DNA of 64,000 nucleotides from Litoditis marina (taxonomy: Eukaryota; Nematoda; Chromadorea; Rhabditida; Rhabditidae): assembly GCA_964036275.1 (NCBI GenBank), contig OZ038435.1:25587521-25651520 (forward strand), in the 5' to 3' direction. Below the pieces are notes generated by a model. It did no database searches. It was not told where the DNA came from and saw nothing but the letters and a program-made list of their open reading frames with translations. Both the position numbers and the translations under genes were made by a program. Positions 44,901-57,264 of this stretch are shown here, one piece after another (positions within the stretch are counted from its first letter, which is position 1; each line of letters opens with the position of its first letter).

Positions 44901-46271
44901 TTGGTCTGTTCCAATTCCAATTACTTTTTTTGGGCCATTTCTAGAGAGAAAACAAAAACAACTGAAGCTTTCGAGATTATTGAACTCTTTCTCAGATGGA
45001 TCATGTTATATATGATATTTTCTAATAGACCGTATTCAAACCCACCTTCATAGCGACGAAAAACTTGGAAGGAGGTAGTGATTTATTTTGAATGAACTTC
45101 GAGCAATCTATGACGAGGTATACGTAGCGCATCTGAAAGACTTTATAAATTCAGCATAGGTAGATGGTGGATAAAAAAATCTAAACGAGTAGATCTTTCA
45201 TCGTATCGCTTGACTTATTTCACTTACTTGCATCGTCGAGCTTCTTAGACACCCCTGTTTAAAACATAAGATTGGTGTCATCGCTTGTAAGATCCGCTGT
45301 AGTTACCAAGACCTCTGAAACAAGGTTGAAAATCGATAAATATGATAATCAATGATGAACTAACGATTCCCAGACGAATTTTCGCCGGCTTGTCGATGCA
45401 TCGTTGTTTCTTGCGAGCTTCGAGGACATACTTGACAATAGATTTCTCAATTGATCCGCCTTCATCCTCTTCCAGAACCTCTTTTATATTGAGACCTTAA
45501 AAATTTTGAGTCTAGAAGTATTTGTTCTCTAGGAAGTTCACTGGAGAACCATGTCCTTCCTAAACCGTAAATAGTCACTGCAAAACCGAATGAAACGTCA
45601 GCTTGGGACCTTCGGTTCTTGAATGAGTGGTTTCAATCAAACCGCTAAGGGTACACCTCGCCTAATTTTTCCTTAAAGACGTTTAATAACAGACTGGTTC
45701 GGGAAAAATCGGTTCGCTTTTGGTATGGGCAAAAACTAGCCGTCACCTCGACGAACCGAACCGGAGGCTCAGATCGGTCGTATATCAGTCAGGGTGTTTT
45801 GAGGCCAATTCTACAACTAACCGGTTTTTTTAGGTAACCTAACCGGTTTTTGCCAACCCCTTTTTCAGGTTACCTCACAGGTAACCGATAGGTAACCTAA
45901 AACTAACCTGGAATCCGGTTACCGTACAAAATAACGGTAATAACCACATTTCGCGTTGGAAAAACAGGTAACCGGTTTTTCATTTTCGGTTATCGACCGG
46001 TCACTTATCGAAGTAACCGGAAAAAAGGTTACCGAAAAACCGGTTAGGTTACCAAAAAACCCGGTTACATATAGAATGCACCGTGTTTTGATCCGCGGTT
46101 TGGTTCAAACGCGCACGGAAACCGGGCCACCCGGATGCGGGTGTAGAATTTCACTACATCCCGAGCGGTTGAAAGTTAAAAATTAGTCAATGATCATTGC
46201 AAAGATGAAAACTGACCGTCTGCGTAACCAGCTTCCCAAGTGTAGCCTTTTTGTTCATCATCGTCGTTCAT
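41941..46271 (-). CDS. GTF2H2: TFIIH subunit p44 (general transcription factor IIH subunit 2)
   Basis: Ten exons join in phase to 377 residues: 46271-46217, 45495-45365, 45132-45046, 44635-44530, 44326-44221, 43962-43872, 43693-43606, 43272-43119, 42746-42564 and 42073-41941. Human p44 is 395 aa. The N-terminus (MNDDDEQKGYTWEAGYADG) leads to a von Willebrand A-like domain starting MRYVYLVIDCS, with SCSGDFSLQNALQLAL, PGHVSREVIVLMASL and SVIGLSAELFVC as landmarks. The zinc-binding C-terminus has FLCEQC, LPAECRVCKLTLV, then CAACELP and FCFDCDVLLHESLHVCP. In other eukaryotes p44 binds and stimulates the XPD helicase in transcription initiation and nucleotide excision repair, in the nucleus. The start is preceded by a T-rich stretch and AG 14 bases upstream, suggesting a trans- or cis-spliced leader. 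A palindromic MITE and a GGCC-type MITE lie in introns. Identification is firm. Confidence 0.96.
44730..44833. mobile_element. Near-perfect palindromic MITE with TA duplication
   Basis: Two 47 bp arms differ at one base around a 10 bp loop (AAATCAGGGT). The ends are TGATTAGG/CCTAATCA and TA flanks both sides (44728-44729, 44834-44835). It lies in an intron of GTF2H2. The near-identity of the arms suggests a young insertion. Confidence 0.85.
45803..46082. mobile_element. GGCC-type MITE of GGTTACC repeats (Mutator-like)
   Basis: The sequence runs GGCCAATTCTACAACTAACC ... ACATATAGAATGCACC, flanked by an exact 9 bp duplication GTGTTTTGA (45794-45802, 46083-46091). The inside is repeats of AGGTAACC/GGTTACC. 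It lies in intron 1 of GTF2H2. A sister copy is at 57999. Confidence 0.85.
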
Positions 46272-49163
46272 TTTGCCGAGGCTACCTGTACAAAAATGCC
46301 TTTCGGAACCAGAATCTATTTTGGACACGTCAAATATAACTTAAGAAGTTTTATTTGCTGATTTTAAACAATACATTTATTTTTATAAAATAAGTCCAAA
46401 TTTAAAAAAAACAGTTTTCGCGTTTTCACGAAGGGAAAACGGGTTGGAGAAATCGCGCCCCGTTGCCAATTTCATAGTCCTTTAATTAGTTACGGTAGCA
46501 TCTGTCTGCAATTTTAATCGCTTCATTGTGATATCCTCGCTCGACCTACGGTCTCGCTCGTCTACACAACTTACTTTTTCGCTCCCTCACGAAAAATGAG
46601 ATACTTACCTTCATTCCTTGAATCCTAAGTAATCCACTTCGAATGTCCTAAAGAACCCCAACCAAATACTTTTGAAACCCCACCCAAATACTTTTTAACC
46701 CCAACCTAATACTTTAGAAAACCCCTCCCCGCAAAAATTGTTGAAGATGTTATTTTAAGATATATGGGTAGATACCGTGTGCTATGCTTTGGAGATTACG
46801 CGCGCCGCGTTTACGCTACACCAGCAGTGGTGCAAAAATTGTCCATAGTTCGAACTGTCTGATGAACATCGGACGACGGAGTTGCAACCTATAGTCGGAC
46901 CAACAGTTAAACATTAATTTGACTTTTGTCAAGAATCGTTTTAATACTCAGTTCAGTGCAGAATATATATCCTTCGTATATAGTATCTTGAGTAAATCTC
47001 CTCTTGTCCGCACTCGGCGCTCACTATAGCGTGACTGTGTCCCAATTTGGCCTGTATTTCCCGTAACGGATAACGGAATAACAGGAACTTCATTTTTCAT
47101 TGAAACTTTAGAAAACCTATATTGCCTAGGGCATAGAGTACTAAGTACCGAAAGCGATAGACATGACTGACTATACTGATCACTCATGGTGTACGGACGT
47201 CCTTATGCTTGAAAATTACCTGACGTCAAAACATTCACGAAATTTCACTACAACCTTTTGTTGAATTGTACCAATTGTGGCCTATATTTGCATAATGCAA
47301 CAAACATACATGTTCCGACCCGAACATATTGTGACCACTTCACGTGAACCTAGTTTTCAGGTATCTAATTGATACGAACTTATACTGTGAACCTATGTTC
47401 GTGAGATCGTGTGTCCGAATCAGCCCGAAGCCAAATCCATTTTTCCTAATAAGGCTTTCACCACTAACTATTGCCAAAACCAAAGAATTGTGGTCATGAT
47501 CGCTAAAGCAGGAGTAAGACCTATGTTTCTCTTGCTGTCACAAGAAAGTGTGGATCTGGGCTCATGTTGGTCAAACCTTCACCTTCACGCATATGAGCAT
47601 TTCACAACTATATTCTTTAATAATCCAGACTCTGCAATGCCAAACTACTATTACTATTACCTGTGTTCACATATATCATATTTCTAAGGTTTCACTGTTC
47701 TTTGTGTAAGAACAAGAATTGGACTGAAATACGTTGGATTCCACATTTTCCATGAACAAAAGCGAAACCACTCGGGTTTTAGAAATTCGGCTATTAAAAA
47801 CACAAATGATTTACTCGAATGTGTTCCATAATATGGTTAAAAAGCCTCAAACCAAGAGGATTCGTTTAGTCCTTCAGTTATTATTTCAGCTTGCATGCCT
47901 AAATTCTGCCTGAGGAACCTCTAGATTCCTAGGAACGTGGGTGTGGGTCAATATCGAATAGTGTAAAAAGTAATGCATCCATAATATAAGTGATCATTCT
48001 GTATCCACAGTTGTATACCATTGGATGATTGACCGAACTTAAATACAGCTGACTGAGAGTATTCGTAAAATCAAAAACTGATCGAAATTTTTTAGATACG
48101 CATAAAAACACTTTCTTACGAGGAAACATTTATATGCCATACACACCTGCCTGTGTGAAACATCATCTTTGTACGTGTATGACTGGCAGTCGTATCAAAC
48201 TGTCTCTAGTGAAGTGAATTCTATAATTTCTCATATAATCTCAGAACGCACTGAAATTGTCCAGGATAATTTACTGGATTATTTGAGCCTGGAACATGTT
48301 ATCTTGTTCCAACACAGGTTGGTGAATTACTAGATGAACTATGATATACCTCAAGTTCTCGCATAATCTAATCTGCTGCAAGAAGCCAGTCTGAATGTTA
48401 TAACCAATGACGAAATCAACGATAGTATCTACCGTTAATTTGTGAACGTGTGGATACGCAAATAAGGCTTTTACGAGTCGGACTTTAAACTTAGTCCGCA
48501 CACTTTGACCGCTTCATTATCGTTCGAAGCCATTAATCAATACCCTTTCTGATTAGCTAAGTACTGTAAACCTCGATTTCCTTTCTTTCATTGGTTCTTG
48601 TCCGAGGCAAAACATGAAACATACTGTGATCTATACCTCACACAGGGAGGGTGGGTGGGAACTACGCTTATCTTTCCGAAAAACTAACTTTGCAACCGAA
48701 CTAGGACTATAACACTAGCAAAACAACTAGAAAACGACCAAATTTACCAGAAACAAAAAGGTAAACCGCTTTCCCATAACACCGGGAACCTCAAAACTAA
48801 CTAAAACTAAGCAATTTAACTCACATAACCAAAGCAAAGAAGCACCGGGAATGACCTTTCATGACCAGCCTACGCCACGCCCCCTTTCTCCCGCTCCAAG
48901 TTACCGTATCTCATTCTTTTCGTGATCGCGAAAAATACAAAATTCTTCGTTTTTATAAATTTGCTCAGCCTTAGTTCAGTGCGTTAACCAACTTTTGCAT
49001 AGCTGGTGTGGAACTAGTGAGATCTCAAGTTTGACCCGTTTCGACCCATAGTTCAGCTTAGAAAAAGTAAGTAGTCAGAGTTCAAATAGTTAACGTGCAT
49101 TGCATCATTTGTTGTTTCTATTTTCAGTGTTATGTACTGTTAGCGTATTTTTTTGTTGCAGTG
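46272..49163. other. Intergenic region between divergent GTF2H2 and GrpE
   Basis: No gene is recognised in 2.9 kb. ORFs of 66-92 codons (47409-47687 +, 47929-48129 -, 48271-48501 -) have no familiar features. 46645-46725 holds three loose copies of ACCCCAACCAAATACTTTT. A possible 5' UTR exon of GrpE ends at a donor (AAAAA|GTAAGTAG) near 49069. The region presumably carries the promoters of both genes. Confidence 0.4.
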
Positions 49164-51937
49164 ATGATAGGACGACAGTTTGCTAAGCTAGCCGAGTGCA
49201 GTAGAGCTCTGCAACATGCTACTTCTTCTGTAGGGAACGCAAGGTAAGAATGATGAGAAGACGGTGATGTATCTAAACTCACGTTATATATGCAAAAATT
49301 AAGAATATATAGTACAGATAAACGAGTTAATCATCAATGAATATCGTGAACGGTGGCTAAAAATGTTGATGTTGTGTGATATAGGACAAACGAAACAGTG
49401 ATCAGTCCTGATCTGACGGGACCGAAATCGTAGCCTGTAACAAGAGCGAAAAATATTAAATAGATAACGAAAATAAGGAAAATTAAAGTTTGACTCCCTG
49501 AGAACCCCAACCAAGCCAAAACCCTGAATAATCGAGGACCCGGTTTAAAGCCAACTTCAACGTTTACTGTTCAATTTGGTCGGAAATTCGAGTATCTTCT
49601 CTGATATTTGTATGTTCTCTAGTTTTCATTTTTGGATGACGGCAAACCGTTTTCTGCTCGCCGCTGAATTCATCCAACGAATATCGGTCATCTGCCGTTA
49701 GCTCGCCATTCAATCTGAATGTACAATGTACAAACAGTGCAAATGAAGGGGGGTAACAGATTAGATTCTCATCAAAATTTTCAGAGCTGACGTTTCAGTT
49801 TATATAAGCTAACGAATGTGTTGGTTTTCAGTTTGCTACGAGTTAGTCGTTGCTCCTCGGTCACGTGTGCCCTCAAATCCAACTCGACGCAAGCAGATGC
49901 ATCGGAGGAAATCAAGTTCGAAATTAGTAAAAATGGAAAACGATTATCCGGTGAGTAAATTTTTTCGGATATAGAGTCTTCTAGTGTGGAGGAATCAAGT
50001 TATAGGCGCAGTGTTATGGTATCGAGTTTGTCGTGGTTTACGATCTAGAATGTAATAAAAGTGGTTTTCATTTTGTCGTTCAGGCTCTGAATTCTATGAG
50101 TCCGTAAAAGCTGCGGTGGAAAAGGAAGGTGAAGAAGATTTTGTCATCCCGAAAAGTGCTTTCGAGTTATTGTTGGCTGAATATGATCAGCTGCAGGAGG
50201 AAGGGCAGGACTGGAAAGTTAGTTTCTTCAGATTGAACCAAACATCGGCAACCACTCACGCCATTCACCCAAGTTGCTCGCCCATTTTTACCTGCAGTGG
50301 ACTTACTACGATTCAAGTTGTTCTCTCTGAACATATAAATATGCATCGGAAGTAAACAGTTTGAAGTGTTTCAATATACCTCAGTAAAGTTGTCCAAATA
50401 CCCAGAAAAGGTAGAAAAAGGAGCGAATTTCAACCTAAAACTGAATGATTTGTCTAAGCAAAATTATAACTTTTACGTTTTTCAATCAAAAAACGGAGTA
50501 CTTTTTGTCGAATAGTCGGACCTTAGTGTTGTATGTGTGTCAAACTATCCGTTAATTAATATGTTTGTTCAGGGAAAATACCAGCGGGCTCTAGCTGAAA
50601 CGGAAAATGTTCGCCGTAGAGGAGTAAAGCAGACAGAAGATGCCAAGTTGTTTGCAATTCAAGGATTCTGTAAAGATCTGCTAGAGGTTAGTTTCATTTT
50701 CATCAACCTTTGTGTCCAAAGTCATCGTTGTACGCCGAAATGAATGCTTGACGTTCAACAAATACATACTTACACCTCTAGACCAGGAATGACCAATGAG
50801 GCTGTACAGTATACGTGATATGTTTACGTCTATTTCATTCATCGTTCCACTCACCCAGACTACATGGGTGTGAGTGTGACGAAAGTTGCCCCGAGTGGCC
50901 CCAGTTCTGAGTTTGTTGTATTTGTATTTGCTTTTTAGGTTGCGGATATTCTTGATTTAGCGGCGAACTCTGTTAAGAAGGAAGACTTGGAGACCGCTGA
51001 TAAATCCCTGAAAGATCTCTATGATGGCGTTGTTATGACTAAGACGGTAATTATATCTTTGATTATTTTATGTTCTAAACGACATTCCAGAAATAGCTTG
51101 GAATTGCGAAGTAGAGTTGTGTTTTTCTTAGGCGGTTATACCGATGCTGGTTGGGGAAACCCATTAAGAAATATGTGGTCTTGTAGTTTAAATATTTACG
51201 TCATCAAACCATCGCACTAAAAATCCCACCTGTGGTAGAAATAACAATAACATACTACAACAATAGGAGACCTAAAAGTTATAATATACCATGAGTACAA
51301 GATAGATGATGGCAATACTGGTCGCTTCGATATGCAATGCCCATTTTAATTTCTAATCTGTGTTGCCCAAAGCCCAATGAGTAAATTGCAGGTCATGTTG
51401 AAAACGTTCTCAAGGCACGGTCTTGAACGCGTGAATCCCGATGGTGCCAAGTTCGATCCCAATCTTCACGAAGCCGTCTTCCAGTTACCTGCTGCACAGG
51501 TAGATTTGATACTATATTTTGGTCTATATCCATAAAAGCTCATTTTGGCCAAATGAATTGGATTACGCTCTGAACTAATGCTCTATTTTCCACAGTTCAA
51601 TTACTCCGAGATAGACGAATGCATGTGGTTCAAGCAGGACATTCATCTCGTTCGTTTTTCGTTAAAAAACGAGTTTCGCTCTCCCTCAGTTTATTCAGTT
51701 TTGCGTGTATGTTCAAACTCTTCAAACTCCAGACAGCACTTAATCCCCGAAAACTCTTTCTTTATTGAGACAAAACAGAAATGAAAGACGTACTACGTTG
51801 TATTGTATTGTTTCATCCAAAGCATTGTACTACAGGCGAAGGTTGCGCCAGGCCACATCGCACATGTTGCCAAGGTAGGATACTCGTTGAAAGATCGACC
51901 GATCCGTGCCGCTCAGGTCGGAGTTGTCGTTGAATGA
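49164..51937 (+). CDS. GRPEL1: Mitochondrial GrpE nucleotide-exchange factor
   Basis: Seven exons join in phase to 254 residues: 49164-49243, 49832-49950, 50084-50217, 50573-50686, 50939-51046, 51392-51499 and 51836-51937. The first 40 or so residues are basic/hydroxylated and acid-poor (MIGRQFAKLAECSRAL), as in a mitochondrial presequence. Next come a long helix region (FELLLAEYDQL) and the GrpE core RALAETENVRRRG, AKLFAIQGFCKDLLEVADIL and MLKTFSRHGLERVNPDGAKF. The beta domain (HEAVFQLPAAQ) ends VGYSLKDRPIRAAQVGVVVE. GrpE drives ADP/ATP exchange on mitochondrial Hsp70 during protein import and folding in the matrix. An AG acceptor lies two bases before the start codon. The next gene on the same strand starts 600 bp downstream. 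Length matches animal GrpE proteins. Confidence 0.96.
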
Positions 51938-52539
51938 TTGGTTCAAATTCAAAATACTTGGTTTGCCCACATTGTTTCAAGTTCATTCATTCTAATTGAT
52001 GTCGTGTCCTTCTTATTTCATTATTGTAGTTAGATTTTTGTTTTGATGTTAGAACATGATAGCCGAACTGTTGTGAATGCTCAAATCCTCGAATGCTGCG
52101 ATTACTGGTGTAGTGCTGGTGAATCGGCTTTCTTATTCACTCCCAACTTGACAATTCTAGTCTATTCCCGCATGATGCTCGTGAACATCTAGTACACTGT
52201 ACACATTGTGTTGTCAAGTCATCATTGTCATGAGTGAATAAGTTGTCTCACCTATCGTGATTGCCAAATTAGATAGTGGTAAGTGGTTGCATGCTGTGAG
52301 CTGAGCCTATATTTTACATTTTAAATTTGTTTTGTTTTAGGATAGTTTATCTAGGACCGTTCTTGTTTAATTGTTTTGTGATTATTTCAAGAAAGAGTTA
52401 TCATCAATCATTGTTATATTCAGAACTTGACTGGTTCACGATTCCAGTTTATTTTTTCGTGCATTTTCCTCTCATTTGTTAATCATGTTGTGATGTAATT
52501 AACATAAGCTGTTTTTTTTCTATATTGCAGGAAAAAATA

Positions 52540-55500
52540 ATGTCGTTGAACTCGACGTTCGAGGTGATGCCCGATGATAGCCAAATTCCCGATGATGTGC
52601 TCGCTGACATGAAACGTGCAGATAACCTATCACAGTGAGTGTACATGAAATTAGTATGTTGTGTATTCGTTGATTTGGAATTCTCTCGCATTCATACTTT
52701 GGTAACATTACCTAATCCAACTCGCTCGCTGCTGACAAACTTAGTAGTGGACACTACTAGTGGTTTGACTACTTTTTGGTGCCAAGTTGAGAATTTGGAC
52801 ATGTTTCAATTAACACTGGCAAGTGTTTCGTCCAACATACCTTTTGACCTATTCAGTAATTCTGGTCGTGCGATTGAGCCCGATGAATGGATTCGTTTAG
52901 CGAAAGAGTGCAAGTATCTGCCCGAGGAGGATATAATTTCCCTCTGTAATGTGTAAGTTTGGTTTTTTCGTACCATGACATAGTTCAGATAAGGAATATT
53001 TCCCCTGAGTGGAAATGATCAGAAAGATCAGTATGGATACACCATAACCATACACATTATACTTTACCCATCCGTAGAATACGTCTAAATGATAATGGCT
53101 GCTTTCTAATTATTATACCGATAATATACTCCGACAACAAAATGCAGAACTCCGAAAGCGTACCATTGATTTCAGACTTATTTCTCAATTGATAACGGTC
53201 CCGAATGTTGTGCCGATTCAGTCGCCCGTCACCATTTGTGGAGATATTCACGGCCAGTTCTATGATCTTCTGGAGTTGTTCCGCACAGGTACGGTGTTCT
53301 ATTCTATTCCGTCATACTGTGTGGTTTTTCGAACTATGGAAAAGAGTTACACCCAGTCCCCAGTGCGGTTTTGTTTCGACTGGTTGGATTTTTCTTCAAA
53401 TTCAGTGGTGTTTCTTAAAACAAGTTTTCCCTGCAGTGCGATGACACGGCGTGGAATATGTTTTATTAAAGTTTCAGCGTAATATGTAGTATTCTCATTT
53501 TTTTTCAAAACAGTTTTCTTTTTACTGTTACTTGAACAATCCTAAGCGAAAAAGGTGAATATGTGGAACTTGACGTGAGTTTTCATAATATTTGCCTTAG
53601 GTGGCGAAGTTCCCCACACGAAGTACATATTCATGGGCGATTATGTGGATCGAGGACACTATAGTTTGGAGACGTGCACGCTTCTGTTCGCTCTGTTGTT
53701 CCGGTATGTTTGTACTGCTTTCGAGAGTTTTTACCGTTTTTGCACGTGTATTGGTCACTTTTTTGGGTATTGGATTTAGACCCTTTGTAGAATTAAAAAC
53801 CTCATTTGTTTTTTGTTTGTCTGTAAACTGCGTCATATTATTTGCGCATGATTTCTCTTATTCAAGGTATCCCGATAGAATAACGCTGTTGCGAGGCAAC
53901 CACGAGTCGCGAAAAATTTCTTCCGTGTATGGTTTTTACGACGAATGTCATAACAAATACGGACACAGCCTGGTTTACAGGTGGTTCTGCAAGGTATGAT
54001 TATTGTATAGAGGGAAACTCAGCAATTAGTTGTTGACAGATGTAAAAATTTGTTTCTCCAACTTATGCCTGCGGGTGGTGTGAGCTGTTAGTGGCGTTCA
54101 AAGGACTTTAGTTAAGTTATACAGGTTCGGTGATGGTTGTATTTAGCTCAATATCCGCGTTTCACAAGCAGATGCACCCAATTATGTTAGTTCGACCATA
54201 ATGAAACCTACACCAGTTATGTAAACGATATCTTCATTTAAATAGTGTTCCTTCTCAATATCATCTCATATATTCGTAGTATGAACTTTGTGTTCCTCAA
54301 GGTATTTGATGTCCTGCCCATAGCCGCGATTGTGGACGATTCTACAATGTGTGTCCACGGCGGCCTATCGCCGGAAATTAGGTCGATTGATAAAATGATG
54401 AGCCTGGATCGAGCGGGAGAAATCCCTAACAAGGTATTGTGATGGCGGGAATACATTATAACTGACGTAGACACGTACAATTTGAATCAGAAATCACATA
54501 CCAAGAGCATGCATGTCAAAGTTTCAATCAATAAGTACAATCTATCTAGTTTTTCTTTATGATTCAGTCGATTACCTATAGTATTAGTGCTAATTTATAC
54601 CAATTAAAAACTTCTATTTTGTGTTCAGGGAGCCTTGTGTGACATAATTTGGTCAGACCCCGAAGAAGACCAGGATGGATGGATGATGAGTCAACGAGGC
54701 GCCGGATGGGTACGTCACGCTCGCATTACTTAAAATATATTCGTGTTTTGACGTCGCTGAGTTTCGTGGGGTTGATAATCATTAGACCTTGTACGCTTTG
54801 GCGTCACAATGCTATGGCGGAAACTTATGTTTGGTGTGGCCATTGCGAGTCCATCCATTGTCAGCGTCAACCACAACATCTAGAATGTATTAAATCGTTA
54901 TCTCGTAGGCAGATAGAACAGAGATCTTGTGTTTTGGAGGAGGGTATGGAGCAAGAGGCTTCCTCGATTTTCCTGAATGTGACAGCCGTTTTCTACATGA
55001 AATCCTTTTTTTAGCTATTTGGACGATCAGTTGTGAAGGAGTTCTGCGAGACGAACGGACTCGCCCTAATTTGCAGGTCTCACCAATTGGTGGACGAAGG
55101 ATTTCGATATTTATTCGATGAACAGCTGTGTACTGTGTGGTCAGGTGCGCTTTATCTCCTAAATTTTTGTTTTGGATCGCGAAAAATCTTGTTGGGTTCT
55201 AACAATAGCACTTTTAAATGTTAGTTTCATCCATCAAACACATCGTAAATAGTTTATGGCCAACAATCAGCCTTTTGAAAATTGTTAGCAAAACAGTCCC
55301 TTAACATGGTGTTTTTTATTTTTGATATTGATAGAATCTATAATTTTATGTGGTGTCCTTATTCCCCGTTCGGAATTTAATAACCATTTGCCACGTAGCT
55401 GTTTGAAAGTAGTCAGCTGATCATGATCGGACACGATTAATGTATTCTTTCTACGTCAAAACCGCCAGAAACATTTTTCGCATGAAACTGATAGCAATAT

Positions 55501-55679
55501 ACGAAATTATCCGTTTATTTCCGTACTTTACAGCGCCAAATTATTGTTACCGTTGCGGCAACGTGGCTGCGGTGCTGTCATTGAATGAAGACGGGAGCAG
55601 GGACGTCTGTTATTTCGATGCGGTGGCCGACGAGAATCGAACGAAGCCGGAAAGAGCACCAGCCCCATACTTTTTGTAG
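52540..55679 (+). CDS. PPP6C: Serine/threonine protein phosphatase 6 catalytic subunit
   Basis: Nine exons join in phase to 340 residues: 52540-52634, 52857-52952, 53176-53288, 53601-53703, 53867-53993, 54302-54433, 54629-54709, 55015-55144 and 55534-55679. All metallophosphatase signatures are present: [51 protein letters not shown] and [11 protein letters not shown], with C-terminal [22 protein letters not shown] at the start and the YFL end place it in the PP4/PP6 branch of the PP2A family, closest to PP6. PP6 acts with SAPS-type regulatory subunits in cell-cycle and stress signalling. It carries about 30 residues more at the N-terminus than human PP6 (305 aa), from the first exon ([13 protein letters not shown]). 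The start is preceded by a long T tract and AG nine bases upstream. PP4 is the only real alternative. Confidence 0.94.
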
Positions 55680-56217
55680 ATCATGCCTATAGGGAATACG
55701 TTCACTCACTAACGCACAAAGCGCGGGGCTCACGTTGGTGGGTTTGTGAAAAAACAGTTGCCCGCACAGGCAGCACTTTGAAATAGCGTTGCATTGTATA
55801 ATCTTATTGTTGCATTCCTATACTGATTGAGCAGTTTTAATCTCTTTGTATTGCGGGTTTTATGACTTTTCATGTTATGCTAATGAATGTTTTGAACATG
55901 AGAGGACCGTATATTTATTTTGTCGATCAAATTTTGACTAGAAATTCGACTACATAAAGCCTCGCCAACAATATTGGTGAGTATTTTACATCACAGCAAT
56001 AGGATCCAACAAGAGAAGTAAAGTGTTCTAGGAAAAGGATCATACCAGTAATTTTCCAGTTAAAAGATGATGCAGAGGAAACAAGAACAGTAAAAATTGA
56101 ATATGTACAAATTCTACACGGAGGTAACACGCATAACTGCGTAGGGATAAAATGCGTGTTGACTACTTTTTGAGGAATATGGTGGTAGTAAGGGCACGAG
56201 TCGGTGGCATGGCAAGT
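55680..56217. other. Convergent 3' intergenic region
   Basis: PP6 and SMIM14 end towards each other here. No gene is seen. The sequence is AT-rich and should hold both 3' UTRs. Confidence 0.5.
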
Positions 56218-57264
56218 TTATGTGAGTCCGGGAGGTGGAGGGCCATCGTTATCCTGGAAGAACAGTACCTCACATCACAAAATTGCGGCCAATTACACAT
56301 GCAACCGGGTTGCACGCAACCAAAATGCAACCAGGTTGCATGTGTTAAGAAAATTCGGTTGCTTTCCAAATGCAACCGGGTTGCTTTCGATTGCTTTTCA
56401 AATGCAACCAAATTGCATTAAAAACCGAAAAATGTCCAAAAATTGAGTGTTTGGTTGCATTCGAAAAGCAACCAAAAGCAACCCGGTTGCATTTGGAAAG
56501 CAACCGAATTTTCTTAACACATGCAACCCGGTTGCATTTTGGTTGCATGTGTAAACCGCCCAAAATTGCTCCACTTAATTGTCACCCAAATGTTCGAGGA
56601 GATTTTTTTGTGAGAGGGGGTCACCCTCATTTATTTCTGCGTTTGATAGCGCTAATGTTTGAACTCACATTTTGATTGCTGGGTCCTGGTTTCTCGGGAA
56701 GTGCTGGATCGCGTGGTTGTTGTCTGAGGGAATTGGGACGCAGAAGGAACATGGTCATTGCCAACAGTCCCCACATCAGCGTCCAAAGAAGCATTGAACT
56801 GTTGCCCGCAGTTCCGGGACCGCCCGGCAAACATTCCGTGTCCGTACAGTAATCCTGACTTTCTCGAAGCTGAAAATTTGCACTGTCATTGTTCATTTCA
56901 GAGCTTTTCTTCCAAATTAGTTTGTTGTTTTAAGTTTCACTAAGAACCTTAGTCCAAACTTGGTTGGGCATGATCTGTCGAACGCAAAATAATATTTCCG
57001 GAATTTCGAACGAGAATTTTTCATATACAACAATGCGTTTTGAGTGTTTCTTGCAGGTCACTTACATATTCAGTGCACAGCAAGAAGAATACTGTATGTC
57101 TATGAGATATTTCCCACGCGGCGGATACTTATAATTTCGTCTCATTAGAATAGGAAACACTTCAGCCTTGTAAAACGTTAAAAGGTGACATTTAAATTCA
57201 CCCAAGAAATCAGTCTTCGCATAGCAGCCTCATGGTCGAAAAGGCATTGACAGGGATCACTCAT
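56218..57264 (-). CDS. SMIM14: Small integral membrane protein 14
   Basis: Three exons (57264-57202, 56869-56669, 56253-56218) join in phase 0 to 99 residues, the length of human SMIM14. The N-terminus MSDPCQCLFDHEAAMRRLIS leads into LRESQDYCTDTECLPGG, the conserved cysteine-containing signature of the family. One membrane helix follows (MLLWTLMWGLLAMTMFLLRP), then a proline-rich tail ending NDGPPPPGLT. The protein sits in the endoplasmic reticulum membrane in vertebrates; its molecular role is poorly known. A GGCC-type MITE lies in the second intron. The last exon codes for only 11 residues but fits in phase and in composition. Confidence 0.92.
56287..56560. mobile_element. GGCC-type MITE of GGTTGCAT repeats with 9 bp duplication
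   Basis: The sequence runs GGCCAATTACACATGCAACC ... GGTTGCATGTGTAAACCGCC, with CAAAATTGC on both sides (56278-56286, 56561-56569). It is the same family as 38898-39210. The 9 bp duplication suggests a Mutator-like transposase in trans. Confidence 0.85.

Noticed and set aside
47409..48501. ORFs of 66-92 codons in the GTF2H2-GrpE gap
   Set aside because: No recognisable motif, splice context or composition distinguishes them from chance ORFs.
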